Part shown: positions 1-5,521 of the stretch, one piece after another
Position numbering within the stretch: position 1 is the first letter of the stretch
Layout: each line of letters begins with the position of its first letter
NCBI GenBank assembly: GCA_027014065.1
Contig: JALWEL010000233.1
Span: 1-6,674 of the forward strand
Source: DHVE2 group archaeon
GTDB taxonomy: Archaea; Thermoplasmatota; Thermoplasmata; Thermoplasmatales; Aciduliprofundaceae
Length of the DNA: 6,674 nucleotides
Direction of reading: 5' to 3'
Notes under the pieces: model-generated
Database searches by the model: none
What the model was told of the DNA's origin: nothing
Seen by the model: only the letters and a program-made list of their open reading frames with translations
Position numbers and translations under genes: made by a program

Positions 1-83
1 TGCTCCCGGTTTGCGCATACCCCCGCTACAACCATGGGACCGATAACAGGGCCTCGGCCCGCCTCGTCGACTCCGCAAGACAT
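1..83 (-). CDS. rnhB: Ribonuclease HII, N-terminal fragment (partial)
   Basis: The gene runs leftward off the window, so only 27 codons are seen. They read M-S-C-G-V-D-E-A-G-R-G-P-V-I-G-P-M-V-V, then A-G-V-C. This contains the hallmark first motif of RNase HII, G-x-D-E-A-G-R-G, followed by the I-G-P-M-V-V-A-G strand. In this family the Asp and Glu (residues 6 and 7 here) are metal-binding catalytic residues. The enzyme cleaves the RNA strand of RNA-DNA hybrids and removes ribonucleotides misincorporated during replication. The ATG at 81-83 is chosen because it sits 2-3 residues before the motif, as in archaeal homologues, and about 25 bases from a TATA-like element with no SD between, which suggests a leaderless mRNA. 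An in-frame upstream ATG (105-107) lies inside the TATA element and is unlikely. The fragment is too short for the automatic ORF size cut-off, but the motif is distinctive. Confidence 0.88.
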   Translation of the reverse strand, partial: MSCGVDEAGRGPVIGPMVVAGVCANRE

Positions 84-102
84 AGGTGCGAGATGAAAGA
101 AA

Positions 103-113
103 AACATATTAAC
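103..113. promoter_or_regulatory. Shared TATA element of a divergent leaderless promoter pair
   Basis: The A/T-rich core AACATATTAA reads as a TATA-like box on both strands (TTAATATGTT on minus). Its centre (about 107.5) is about 25 bases from the rnhB ATG (83) and about 26 from the methyltransferase ATG (134). That is the usual distance between an archaeal TATA box and its transcription start. Neither gene has an SD, so both transcripts probably begin at or next to the start codon. Purine-rich stretches flank the core on each reading strand (GAAAGAAAA on plus, GCGAAGG on minus) and could act as TFB recognition elements. The assignment is inferred from spacing and composition only. Confidence 0.6.
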
Positions 114-133
114 CTTCGCCCTTATTCATCGAC

Positions 134-781
134 ATGGGCAATCCAAAGATCAGTGTGGTCATTACGGGCTGGGAAGCGAAATACTACGACGAACTCCTCG
201 ATTTCGTAACCCTATTCCAGTACGGGAAATTCATAAGGAACCTCATGTGGAAAGAAACAAGCGTGACTCCAGATTCCAGAGTGGCCGAGTTAGGCGTGGG
301 AAATGGAAGGAATGCAATTCTCTTAGCGCAAAGGGTCAAGGAAGTGGTGGGCTTCGACATCTCCCCCGACATGCTGGAGAAAGCTCGTAAAAAGACGGAA
401 AAATACAGAAACATAAGAATCGTTGAAAAGGACATCCGAGAGAAATTTGAAGAAGAATACGAGAATTATTTCGATGCTGCACTCATAGCCCTCGCCTTCC
501 ATGGATTCAGGGACGAGGACAAGGAAAAGATATTTGAGAACGTGAAATACATTTTGAAGCCCGGCGGGAAATTTTACATTTTGGATTACAACCAGATGGA
601 TTACTCCCGAGCTCCATTTTATTTCAAGATTCTGATTGATAAATTTGAATGCCCCCTGGCCGAGAAATTCTTATCGTACCCTCTAAAAGATATGGCGGAA
701 AAGCACGGGTTCAAAATGAGGAAGAAGAGGGAGTATGTGAAACGCTTATTTCAATACACTGAACTCACTCTCACAAAATAA
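134..781 (+). CDS. Class I SAM-dependent methyltransferase (UbiE/type 11-like)
   Basis: This 215-residue protein has the Rossmann-type methyltransferase layout. A W-E-A-K-Y-Y-D-E-L N-terminal helix (13-21) is followed by motif I, V-A-E-L-G-V-G-N-G (50-58), which binds S-adenosylmethionine. The motif II acidic residue is D75 in G-F-D-I-S-P-D-M-L. D100 in E-K-D-I is at the adenine-binding position. Motif IV is around D114 (D-A-A-L-I-A-L-A-F-H), and L-K-P-G-G-K-F (141-147) is the turn before strand 5. The substrate cannot be read from the sequence; UbiE-like, arsenite, small-molecule and RNA methyltransferases share this fold. The C-terminal part (about 155-215) is Phe/Tyr-rich and Lys-rich and may shape the substrate site. 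The gene has no SD and its ATG is about 26 bases from the shared TATA element, so a leaderless mRNA is likely. It is separated from ftsZ by a promoter and is probably its own unit. Confidence 0.85.
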   Translation: MGNPKISVVITGWEAKYYDELLDFVTLFQYGKFIRNLMWKETSVTPDSRVAELGVGNGRNAILLAQRVKEVVGFDISPDMLEKARKKTEKYRNIRIVEKDIREKFEEEYENYFDAALIALAFHGFRDEDKEKIFENVKYILKPGGKFYILDYNQMDYSRAPFYFKILIDKFECPLAEKFLSYPLKDMAEKHGFKMRKKREYVKRLFQYTELTLTK

Positions 782-799
782 ATCAATTGAGGCAAAATC

Positions 800-840
800 T
801 TTATATTTATATTCGTTTTATTCCTCATCATTGAGGTGAT
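800..840 (+). promoter_or_regulatory. Promoter and ribosome binding site of the ftsZ-secE-spt5-ribosomal protein gene train
   Basis: The 62-base gap after the methyltransferase holds a strong TATA box, TTTATATTTATATT, at about 800-813. A start 25-27 bases downstream would fall near 830 and leave a leader of only about 14 bases. That leader ends with GAGGTGAT (833-840), an eight-base match to the archaeal anti-SD, three bases before the ftsZ ATG. The contrast with the SD-less methyltransferase supports a new transcription unit here. No stem-loop terminator for the upstream gene is visible; the T-rich run TTTTATTCC (816-824) is the only candidate. Confidence 0.7.
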
Positions 841-843
841 TTT

Positions 844-1935
844 ATGAAGTCGCTGGTTAAAGAGGTACTATCAAAAGCGGCAGTGCCAGAGGAAGCTCCG
901 AGAGAGCCGGTAATATCTGCCGAAGAAGACCAAGAGTTAATCGAATTGCTTAAAAAATTGAAAACGAACATTAAAGTGGTGGGCTGCGGCGGTGCCGGAA
1001 GCAACACCATATCGAGGATGATGGAGGAGGGAATTCACGATGTGGAGCTTATAGCCGCTAATACGGACGCTCAGCATCTTTTAATCACACATGCAAATCG
1101 CAAGGTTCTTTTGGGAAAGAGAATCACCCGCGGGTTAGGAGCAGGCGCTTTGCCTCAGGTGGGGGAAGAGGCCGCCAGAGAGGTGGAAGATAGAATTCGC
1201 GAACTTCTTCAGGGCGCAGACATAGTATTCGTAACCTGCGGGCTCGGGGGAGGAACGGGAACCGGAAGCTCGCACGTGGTTGCTCAAATAGCAAAAGAGT
1301 TGGGCGCTTTAACAATCGCCGTTTGTACCCTTCCTTTCAAGGCAGAGGGCATAATGCGCTGGGAGAATGCAATGTGGGGTCTTGACAAGCTCAAAGAGGT
1401 TGTGGACACTGTCATAACGATACCGAACGACAAGCTCTTAGAGCTCGTGCCGAGGTTGCCGCTCAACATGGCTTTCAAGGTGGCGGACGAACTTCTAATG
1501 AGGGCGATAAAGGGCATCGCGGAGATGATTACCAAGCCCGGACTCGTCAACCTCGACTTCAATGACCTCAAGACCATAATGAAGGGCGGTGGAGTGGCAA
1601 TGATAGGCATGGGCGAGAGCGACTCGGAGAACAGAGCGGAAGAAGCCATAAAAGAAGCTCTGAGCTCCCCGCTAATTGAAGCCGATATATCTGAGGCAAC
1701 CGGCGCGTTGATAGACGTGGTTGGCGGAGAAAATATGACCGTGAAGGAGGCGGAAAGCGTCGCAGAGTATGTGCAAACCCAGATAAGCGATGGAGCGAGA
1801 ATAATCTGGGGTGCATCAATCGATCCGACCTTAGGCAACATGATAAGAGTTATGGTCGTTATAACCGGTGTGAAATCGCCGTACATACATGGAAGGGAGA
1901 CAATAAATAATAAAGATATCGATGTGATAAGGTGA
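844..1935 (+). CDS. ftsZ1: Cell division GTPase FtsZ (archaeal FtsZ1 type)
   Basis: This is a 363-residue tubulin-family GTPase that polymerises into the division-site ring or related shape-controlling filaments at the membrane. After a charged N-terminal extension of about 42 residues, typical of archaeal FtsZ, comes V-V-G-C-G-G-A-G-S-N-T (45-55), then N-T-D-A-Q (73-77). The tubulin signature G-G-G-T-G-T-G is at 135-141, and P-F-K-A-E-G-I-M-R (164-172) carries the ribose/phosphate-contacting Glu and Arg. The T7 synergy loop N-L-D-F-N-D (236-241) supplies D238 and D241, which complete the active site of the neighbouring subunit. Length closely matches Methanocaldococcus FtsZ1 as recalled. Placement directly before secE-spt5 is the usual FtsZ1 context in euryarchaea. 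The start is fixed by GAGGTGAT three bases upstream. One oddity is that the usual Ala-Pro after the tubulin signature is Ser-His here (143-144). The C terminus ends in D-I-D-V-I-R. Confidence 0.96.
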   Translation: MKSLVKEVLSKAAVPEEAPREPVISAEEDQELIELLKKLKTNIKVVGCGGAGSNTISRMMEEGIHDVELIAANTDAQHLLITHANRKVLLGKRITRGLGAGALPQVGEEAAREVEDRIRELLQGADIVFVTCGLGGGTGTGSSHVVAQIAKELGALTIAVCTLPFKAEGIMRWENAMWGLDKLKEVVDTVITIPNDKLLELVPRLPLNMAFKVADELLMRAIKGIAEMITKPGLVNLDFNDLKTIMKGGGVAMIGMGESDSENRAEEAIKEALSSPLIEADISEATGALIDVVGGENMTVKEAESVAEYVQTQISDGARIIWGASIDPTLGNMIRVMVVITGVKSPYIHGRETINNKDIDVIR

Positions 1936-1939
1936 GCAA

Positions 1940-2164
1940 ATGGGAGTAGTGGACAAAAGCGCAGAGGCACAGAGGAAAATCGAAGAGAAATTCTCGAGGA
2001 TTGGTAAAGGAAAATACTCAAGGATATTCAAGATGGCGAGAAAGCCCACCCATGACGAGTACATGAAGGTGGTAACAATAACTGGACTTGGAATAATACT
2101 GGTGGGCGGAGTGGGCTTCGCCATATATCTAATTCTTCAAGTTTATTTGAAAATACCCAAATGA
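1940..2164 (+). CDS. secE: Preprotein translocase subunit SecE (Sec61 gamma)
   Basis: This 74-residue protein has an amphipathic, charged N-terminal helix (about 1-33) and the conserved R-K-P-T-H-D-E-Y motif (34-41). A single hydrophobic span follows at about 44-68 (V-V-T-I-T-G-L-G-I-I-L-V-G-G-V-G-F), and a short tail ends in K-I-P-K. This is the standard single-span layout of archaeal SecE, which clamps the two halves of the SecY channel in the cytoplasmic membrane and is needed for protein export and insertion. It starts four bases after the ftsZ stop. Its SD (GGTGA, 1931-1935) contains that stop codon, so translation is probably coupled to ftsZ. The location beside spt5 is conserved in archaea and parallels bacterial secE-nusG. 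Confidence 0.95.
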   Translation: MGVVDKSAEAQRKIEEKFSRIGKGKYSRIFKMARKPTHDEYMKVVTITGLGIILVGGVGFAIYLILQVYLKIPK

Positions 2165-2173
2165 GGGATCAAA

Positions 2174-3019
2174 ATGCTTGAAATAGAACTGAACGAATCC
2201 AATTTTCGCATTCCTGCAGGTCGCCCCGCGGAGGTAGTTTTCATACTTAAGAACAGGGGGAACAAAAAGGAGAGCGCAAGGTTAAAGATTGATCCGGAAT
2301 TTAAGATGGGAGATAAGTCTCTGGAATGGAGAATAGATATTGAAGGAGTGGCCAAGAACAAGGAAAGCATTCTGGTTAGCGGGGAAGAGCCGAAGACAAT
2401 AGAATACACCCTCGATGTTCAAAAGCAGAAAAATAAGGATGTTTTCATCCACATTTACCCCCCCAAGGCTTCGGAGATAGGGGATATGGCTATATTCAAG
2501 GTATCAATTGAGGATGATGTTGCATGGAGCAAGGATATTACCATTACTGTTGAAAGCGCAATAGTTGCCATCAAAACTCAAATAGGGCAGGAAGTTAAGG
2601 TTGCCCGGGAGCTCGGCCTGAAGGCAAAGAGCAAGGGCTGGAACGAAATCTATGCAATTTTGGCTCCTTTCAATCTCAAGGGCTACGTTTTAGTCGAGAC
2701 TTCCCGACCAGATAAGGTGCTTTCCGTAATTAGAGGAGTGAGAGGAGCAAAGGGTATTGTGAGAGGAGAGATGAAATTAGAAGATATTAAGCATTATCTC
2801 ACTCCAACTCCAACGATTACGACAATATCCAAGGGAGATATCGTGGAATTGGTTGAAGGTCCGTTCAAGGGCGAGCATGCACGCGTAATAGACTTAGATG
2901 AGGCAAAGAATGAAATAACAGTTGAGCTTTTCGAAGCGATGGTTCCAATACCAATAACCGTGAAAGCGGAAGCTGTAAGATTAATCGAAAGAGGTGAAGA
3001 TAATGGGTCAAACAGTTGA
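2174..3019 (+). CDS. spt5: Transcription elongation factor Spt5 (NusG family) with an extra N-terminal Ig-like domain
   Basis: Residues about 128-211 form the NGN domain (S-A-I-V-A-I-K-T-Q-I-G-Q-E, then L-K-G-Y-V-L-V-E-T, then L-E-D-I-K-H-Y-L-T-P). NGN docks on the RNA polymerase clamp together with Spt4. Residues about 218-272 form the KOW domain (K-G-D-I-V-E-L-V-E-G-P-F-K-G-E, then V-P-I-P-I-T-V). Together they give processivity and can contact ribosomal protein uS10. These two domains are normally the whole archaeal protein, about 145-155 residues; this one has 281. The extra first 126 or so residues look like a beta-sandwich: alternating short hydrophobic strands, an opening like CARDB/NEW3-type Ig domains (F-R-I-P-A-G-R-P-A-E-V-V-F, then L-K-N-R-G-N), and a last strand D-I-T-I-T-V-E leading into NGN. 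There is no signal peptide or membrane span. The reading frame is unbroken, with a partial SD (GAGGGATC, 2163-2170) before ATG 2174. The last 17 bases overlap rpl11. Confidence 0.93.
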   Translation: MLEIELNESNFRIPAGRPAEVVFILKNRGNKKESARLKIDPEFKMGDKSLEWRIDIEGVAKNKESILVSGEEPKTIEYTLDVQKQKNKDVFIHIYPPKASEIGDMAIFKVSIEDDVAWSKDITITVESAIVAIKTQIGQEVKVARELGLKAKSKGWNEIYAILAPFNLKGYVLVETSRPDKVLSVIRGVRGAKGIVRGEMKLEDIKHYLTPTPTITTISKGDIVELVEGPFKGEHARVIDLDEAKNEITVELFEAMVPIPITVKAEAVRLIERGEDNGSNS

Positions 3020-3476
3020 AGTTCTGGTAGAAGGAGGAAAAGCCACACCCGGCCCGCCGCTGGGTCCAGCACTCGGACCACTGGGCATAAACGTGGCGCA
3101 AGTGGTGAAAGTGATAAACGAGAAGACAAAGGCATACGCCGGAATGCAGGTGCCGGTGAAAGTGGACGTGGATCCAAAAACCAAGGAATTCACGGTAACC
3201 GTTGGAACACCGCCCACAACTGCGCTGATCAAGAAAGAGTTGGGCGTAGAGAAGGGTTCCAGCAAGAGAGGAGAGATTGTGGGAAATCTCACAATCGAGC
3301 AGGTAATAAAAATCGCCAGAATGAAGCACGATAACACATTGGCTTACGATCTCAGAGGCACCGCACTGGAAGTTTTAGGCACATGCGTGTCCATGGGCGT
3401 TACCGTGGAAGGCAAAGACCCGAGGGAAGTGCAAAAGCTTATAAAGGAGAACGAAATCACCATCCCAGAAGAGTAA
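3003..3476 (+). CDS. rpl11: Large-subunit ribosomal protein uL11
   Basis: This 157-residue protein carries the uL11 hallmark P-G-P-P-L-G-P-A-L-G-P-L-G-I-N-V at 16-31 in its N-terminal domain, the part that moves during GTPase factor binding. The C-terminal domain (about 70-140, including L-T-I-E-Q-V-I-K-I-A and a Gly-Thr-Ala-Leu-Glu-Val helix region) binds 23S rRNA of the GTPase-associated centre at the base of the P stalk. ATG 3003 is preferred over the in-frame GTG at 2994 for two reasons: GAGGTGA (2991-2997) lies five bases before it, and that SD contains the GTG. Homologues also begin with M-x-x-x-V-E-V-L-V-x-G-G. The gene starts inside the last codons of spt5 (17-base overlap), pointing to coupled translation. 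The acidic end I-P-E-E is normal for archaeal members. Confidence 0.96.
   Translation: MGQTVEVLVEGGKATPGPPLGPALGPLGINVAQVVKVINEKTKAYAGMQVPVKVDVDPKTKEFTVTVGTPPTTALIKKELGVEKGSSKRGEIVGNLTIEQVIKIARMKHDNTLAYDLRGTALEVLGTCVSMGVTVEGKDPREVQKLIKENEITIPEE
3436..3446 (+). promoter_or_regulatory. Possible internal TATA box for an rpl1 transcript
   Basis: AGCTTATAAAGG inside the end of rpl11 resembles an archaeal TATA box and is preceded by purine-rich GCAAAAG, a possible TFB element. A transcription start 25-27 bases downstream would fall near 3468, just before the rpl11 stop, and would give rpl1 its own leader of about 60 bases containing the hairpin at 3484-3518. The same bases encode Leu-Ile-Lys, so a chance match is quite possible. 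Confidence 0.25.
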
Positions 3477-3483
3477 ATCATGA

Positions 3484-3518
3484 CTTGTAGGAGAGCTGTT
3501 TAGCTCGCTTACTACAAG
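3484..3518 (+). promoter_or_regulatory. rpl1 leader hairpin, candidate L1 autoregulatory binding site
   Basis: The rpl11-rpl1 spacer forms a two-tier hairpin. The outer stem CTTGTAG/CTACAAG (3484-3490 with 3512-3518) is a perfect 7 bp. The inner stem GAGCT/AGCTC (3493-3497 with 3502-3506) is a perfect 5 bp closing a GTTT loop. Between the stems is an asymmetric internal loop: GA on the 5' side and GCTTA on the 3' side. As recalled, archaeal and bacterial L1 targets (23S rRNA helix 76-78 region and the Methanococcus L1 mRNA site) share this design: a lower stem ending in G, then GA, then a GGCU-like strand, with AGCC-G and a longer loop on the 3' side. The last base of the outer stem is the first base of the rpl1 SD, so L1 bound here would hide the SD. 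The fold is direct; the L1-binding role is inferred. Confidence 0.62.
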
Positions 3519-3532
3519 GAGGTGTTCATTTG
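3518..3532 (+). promoter_or_regulatory. SD that fixes the TTG start of rpl1
   Basis: GGAGGTG (3518-3524) is a strong anti-SD match lying five bases before TTG at 3530. No ATG or GTG in this frame lies near the expected N terminus. The ATG at 3479 is in a different short frame that ends at TAG after seven codons. TTG is therefore the start. It is the only non-ATG start among the complete genes here, which fits a gene whose initiation is held down and regulated. Confidence 0.8.
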
Positions 3533-4171
3533 CAGGACAATATAATAAAAGCGGTTCAAGAAGCGATAAGCAATGCGAAGGAGAGGAAGTTCAAAGAGAG
3601 TGTAGACCTCGCAATTAATTTGAAGGATGTTGATTTGAGCATACCCAAAAACAGAATAAACGAGGAAGTTATTTTACCAAAGGGCAGGGGAAAGGAGATC
3701 AAAGTTGCCCTTTTCGCGTCTGGTGAAGCTGCCCTGAAGGGAAAGGAGTGCGCTGATCTCGTGATTCCTCCCGAGGAGATAGACAAACTGGCTGAGAACA
3801 AAAGAAATGCCAGAAAAATTGCAAACCAATACGATTTCTTCGTGGCCGAAGCTCCCCTGATGGCCAGAATAGGTAAAGTTCTTGGTGTGATATTAGGTCC
3901 CAGGGGCAAGATGCCTAAGCCCATTCCCCCCGGCGGAGATCCTTGCCCGGTAGTAAATAATTTAAAGAAGACCGTTAGAATGAGAAGCAAGGACAAGAGA
4001 ACTTTCCATGTACCCGTTGGAACGAAGGACATGGCGCCCGAGGATATTGCAGCGAACATAGAGGAAATAGTGAAAAGATTAGAGCACAAGTTAGAGAGAG
4101 GGTTGCAGAACATAGATTCTATGTACGTGAAGACCACTATGGGTCCTGCAGTACGAATCAAATTGAGGTGA
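3530..4171 (+). CDS. rpl1: Large-subunit ribosomal protein uL1
   Basis: This 213-residue protein has the usual archaeal L1 length. It opens with an I-I-K-A-V-Q-E-A-I helix, then F-K-E-S-V-D-L-A-I-N-L-K-D-V-D (21-35), N-R-I-N-E-E-V-I-L-P (41-50), and the L1 signature around I-G-K-V-L-G-V-I-L-G-P-R-G-K-M-P-K (114-130). It ends with the conserved T-T-M-G-P-A-V-R-I-K-L. Domain I (both termini) binds 23S rRNA, and domain II (about 65-155) is the inserted Rossmann-like lobe. The protein forms the mobile L1 stalk that guides tRNA from the E site, and in many prokaryotes it also represses its own operon by binding mRNA. A matching hairpin sits directly upstream. The start codon is TTG. The stop overlaps the SD of rpl10 (GAGGTGAT, 4165-4172), so rpl10 translation is probably coupled to this gene. 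Confidence 0.96.
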   Translation: MQDNIIKAVQEAISNAKERKFKESVDLAINLKDVDLSIPKNRINEEVILPKGRGKEIKVALFASGEAALKGKECADLVIPPEEIDKLAENKRNARKIANQYDFFVAEAPLMARIGKVLGVILGPRGKMPKPIPPGGDPCPVVNNLKKTVRMRSKDKRTFHVPVGTKDMAPEDIAANIEEIVKRLEHKLERGLQNIDSMYVKTTMGPAVRIKLR

Positions 4172-4174
4172 TAG

Positions 4175-5173
4175 ATGATGGCCCATGTTGCACCTTGGAA
4201 GTATGAATTCGTGGATAAGTTAGAGAAACTCATTGAGAAGTATCCTGTGGTAGGAATCGTGAATATAAACAATATTCCGGCACCGCAGATGCAGAAGATG
4301 AGGGCCAGCCTCAAAGAGCATTCCGTATTCATAGTTGGTAAGAATCGTCTCATCAAGCTCGCCCTTGAAAAGGCAAAGAAAGAAAATATAAAGGATCTCG
4401 CCAATTATGTAGACGGGCAGACCGGTATAATATTCACAGACATCGACGCATTCAAGCTCGTTAAAATGCTGGATAAGAGCAAGACTAAAGCTCCTGCCAA
4501 GGGCGGAGAAATTGCCCCAGAAGACATTGTAGTTCATGAAGGCGAGACGCAATTCAAGCCGGGTCCAATAATCAGTGAGCTGCAAAAGGTTGGAATTCCA
4601 GCCGCAATTCAGAAGGGAAAGATAGTAATAAGAAAAGACACGGTGGTTGTGAAGAAAGGAGAAAAGATAAGCAGAGATTTGGCTCAGGTTCTTACAAAAC
4701 TTGAAATTTACCCGCTCACTGTGGGATTGGATCTAAGAGCAGCGTACGAAGATGGTATGGTGTTCCCCAAGGACGTGTTAGAAGTGGATACAGAGATGGT
4801 CTATGGCAATGTGCTTAATGCGATTCAGAGCGCAATCAATCTGAGCGTAAACGCATCGTTCCCAACTAAAGTTACAATACCCATGATAATAGCGAACGCA
4901 CACATCAAAGCCCTCAACCTCGCTGTAAATGCGGGAGTTGTAAACAAGGAAACCCTACCGATGCTGATAACCAAGGCATACGGAGAGATGCTATCCGTGG
5001 CGTCCAAGCTTGCGGATGGCCTTGACGACGAACTGAAAAGTTTAATATCTTCCAGTCATGCGGAAATAAAGGAAGAACCCAAAGAGGAAGAAAAGAAAGA
5101 AGAAGAGAAGGAAGAGGAAGAAGAAAACAAGGAAGAGGAGGCAATAGCTGGCCTCGGAAGCCTGTTTGGATGA
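4175..5173 (+). CDS. rpl10: Large-subunit ribosomal protein uL10 (P0 stalk protein)
   Basis: This protein of about 332 residues is the archaeal/eukaryal P0 type, far longer than bacterial L10. Its N-terminal part has the family opening A-H-V-A-P-W-K (3-9), then P-V-V-G-I-V-N (24-30), I-P-A-P-Q-M-Q-K-M-R (34-43) and G-K-N-R-L-I-K-L-A-L (55-64), and binds 23S rRNA next to uL11. The archaeal insertion domain covers about 110-185. The spine helices that carry L12/P1 dimers follow at about 205-290. The tail is an acidic and Lys-rich stretch from about 297, ending in E-E-E-A-I-A-G-L-G-S-L-F-G, the factor-recruiting peptide shared with L12. Two adjacent ATGs (4175 and 4178) both follow GAGGTGAT (4165-4172). 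The second gives the canonical M-A-H-V-A-P-W start and may be the one used. The coding strand holds a pure purine run at 5081-5127. Confidence 0.96.
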   Translation: MMAHVAPWKYEFVDKLEKLIEKYPVVGIVNINNIPAPQMQKMRASLKEHSVFIVGKNRLIKLALEKAKKENIKDLANYVDGQTGIIFTDIDAFKLVKMLDKSKTKAPAKGGEIAPEDIVVHEGETQFKPGPIISELQKVGIPAAIQKGKIVIRKDTVVVKKGEKISRDLAQVLTKLEIYPLTVGLDLRAAYEDGMVFPKDVLEVDTEMVYGNVLNAIQSAINLSVNASFPTKVTIPMIIANAHIKALNLAVNAGVVNKETLPMLITKAYGEMLSVASKLADGLDDELKSLISSSHAEIKEEPKEEEKKEEEKEEEEENKEEEAIAGLGSLFG

Positions 5174-5192
5174 ATTAAAGGAGGTAGTAAAA

Positions 5193-5510
5193 ATGGAATA
5201 TGTGTATAGTGCATTAATCCTGCATTCGCTGGGAAAGGAAATAACAGAAGACGGAATAGCGAACATCATAAAAGCAGCAGGTGCAGAGCCCGACACCGCA
5301 AGGATCAAGGCACTGGTATCTGCGCTTAGTGAGATAGACATTGAAGAAGCCATAAAGACAGCGGCAATCGCACCGGCAGCAGCAGCTCCAGCGGCAGCGC
5401 CTGCAGCGGAAGAAAAGAAGGAAGAGAAGAAAGAGGAAAAGAAGGAAGAAGAGCAGGAAGAGAAAAAAGAGGAAGAAGCGATTGCAGGTCTGGGAGCACT
5501 CTTCGGATAA
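5193..5510 (+). CDS. rpl12: Large-subunit ribosomal protein P1/L12, archaeal stalk protein
   Basis: This 105-residue acidic protein has the archaeal/eukaryal P1 layout, unrelated in fold to bacterial L7/L12. An N-terminal helical dimerisation domain (1-57: M-E-Y-V-Y-S-A-L-I-L-H-S, then G-I-A-N-I-I-K-A-A-G) also binds the uL10 spine. An Ala/Pro hinge (57-72) follows, then a Glu/Lys tract (73-95), ending in E-E-E-A-I-A-G-L-G-A-L-F-G, which recruits elongation and initiation factors. Several dimers sit on each uL10. ATG 5193 is chosen over the in-frame TTG at 5166 because GGAGGT (5180-5185) lies seven bases upstream and homologues begin M-E-Y-V/I-Y. The TTG lies inside the end of rpl10 and would place the SD within the coding region. 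Spacing to rpl10 is 19 bases. The tail is encoded by long purine runs at 5408-5453 and 5455-5478. Confidence 0.96.
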   Translation: MEYVYSALILHSLGKEITEDGIANIIKAAGAEPDTARIKALVSALSEIDIEEAIKTAAIAPAAAAPAAAPAAEEKKEEKKEEKKEEEQEEKKEEEAIAGLGALFG

Positions 5511-5521
5511 ACGGTGAGTGA

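Noticed and set aside
1..83. GC-rich left end considered as an SRP RNA or RNase P RNA fragment
   Set aside because: The minus strand translates cleanly into the RNase HII N terminus with its D-E-A-G-R-G motif, which explains the composition better than an RNA gene.
105..107. Upstream in-frame ATG for rnhB
   Set aside because: It falls within the inferred TATA element, so it would not be transcribed from that promoter, and it would add a non-conserved hydrophobic octapeptide.
1284..2021. Antisense open frame of 245 codons across ftsZ and secE
   Set aside because: It lies opposite two clearly conserved genes, is rich in Ser/Ile/Leu as expected from the complement of their codons, and has no SD or recognisable domain.
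2994..3002. GTG at 2994 as the rpl11 start
   Set aside because: It lies inside the SD GAGGTGA; ATG 3003 has correct spacing and matches the family N terminus.
3556..4404. Antisense open frame of 282 codons across rpl1 and rpl10
   Set aside because: It is longer than rpl1 itself, but its sequence is the reverse-complement echo of conserved ribosomal protein codons and shows no family features.
5166..5192. TTG at 5166 as the rpl12 start
   Set aside because: It lies within the last codons of rpl10 and upstream of the rpl12 SD; ATG 5193 fits both spacing and family N terminus.
5081..5478. Long purine runs (5081-5127, 5408-5453) as repeats or triplex-forming regulatory DNA
   Set aside because: They are fully accounted for by Glu/Lys codons of the conserved stalk tails, with no regular repeat unit beyond that.
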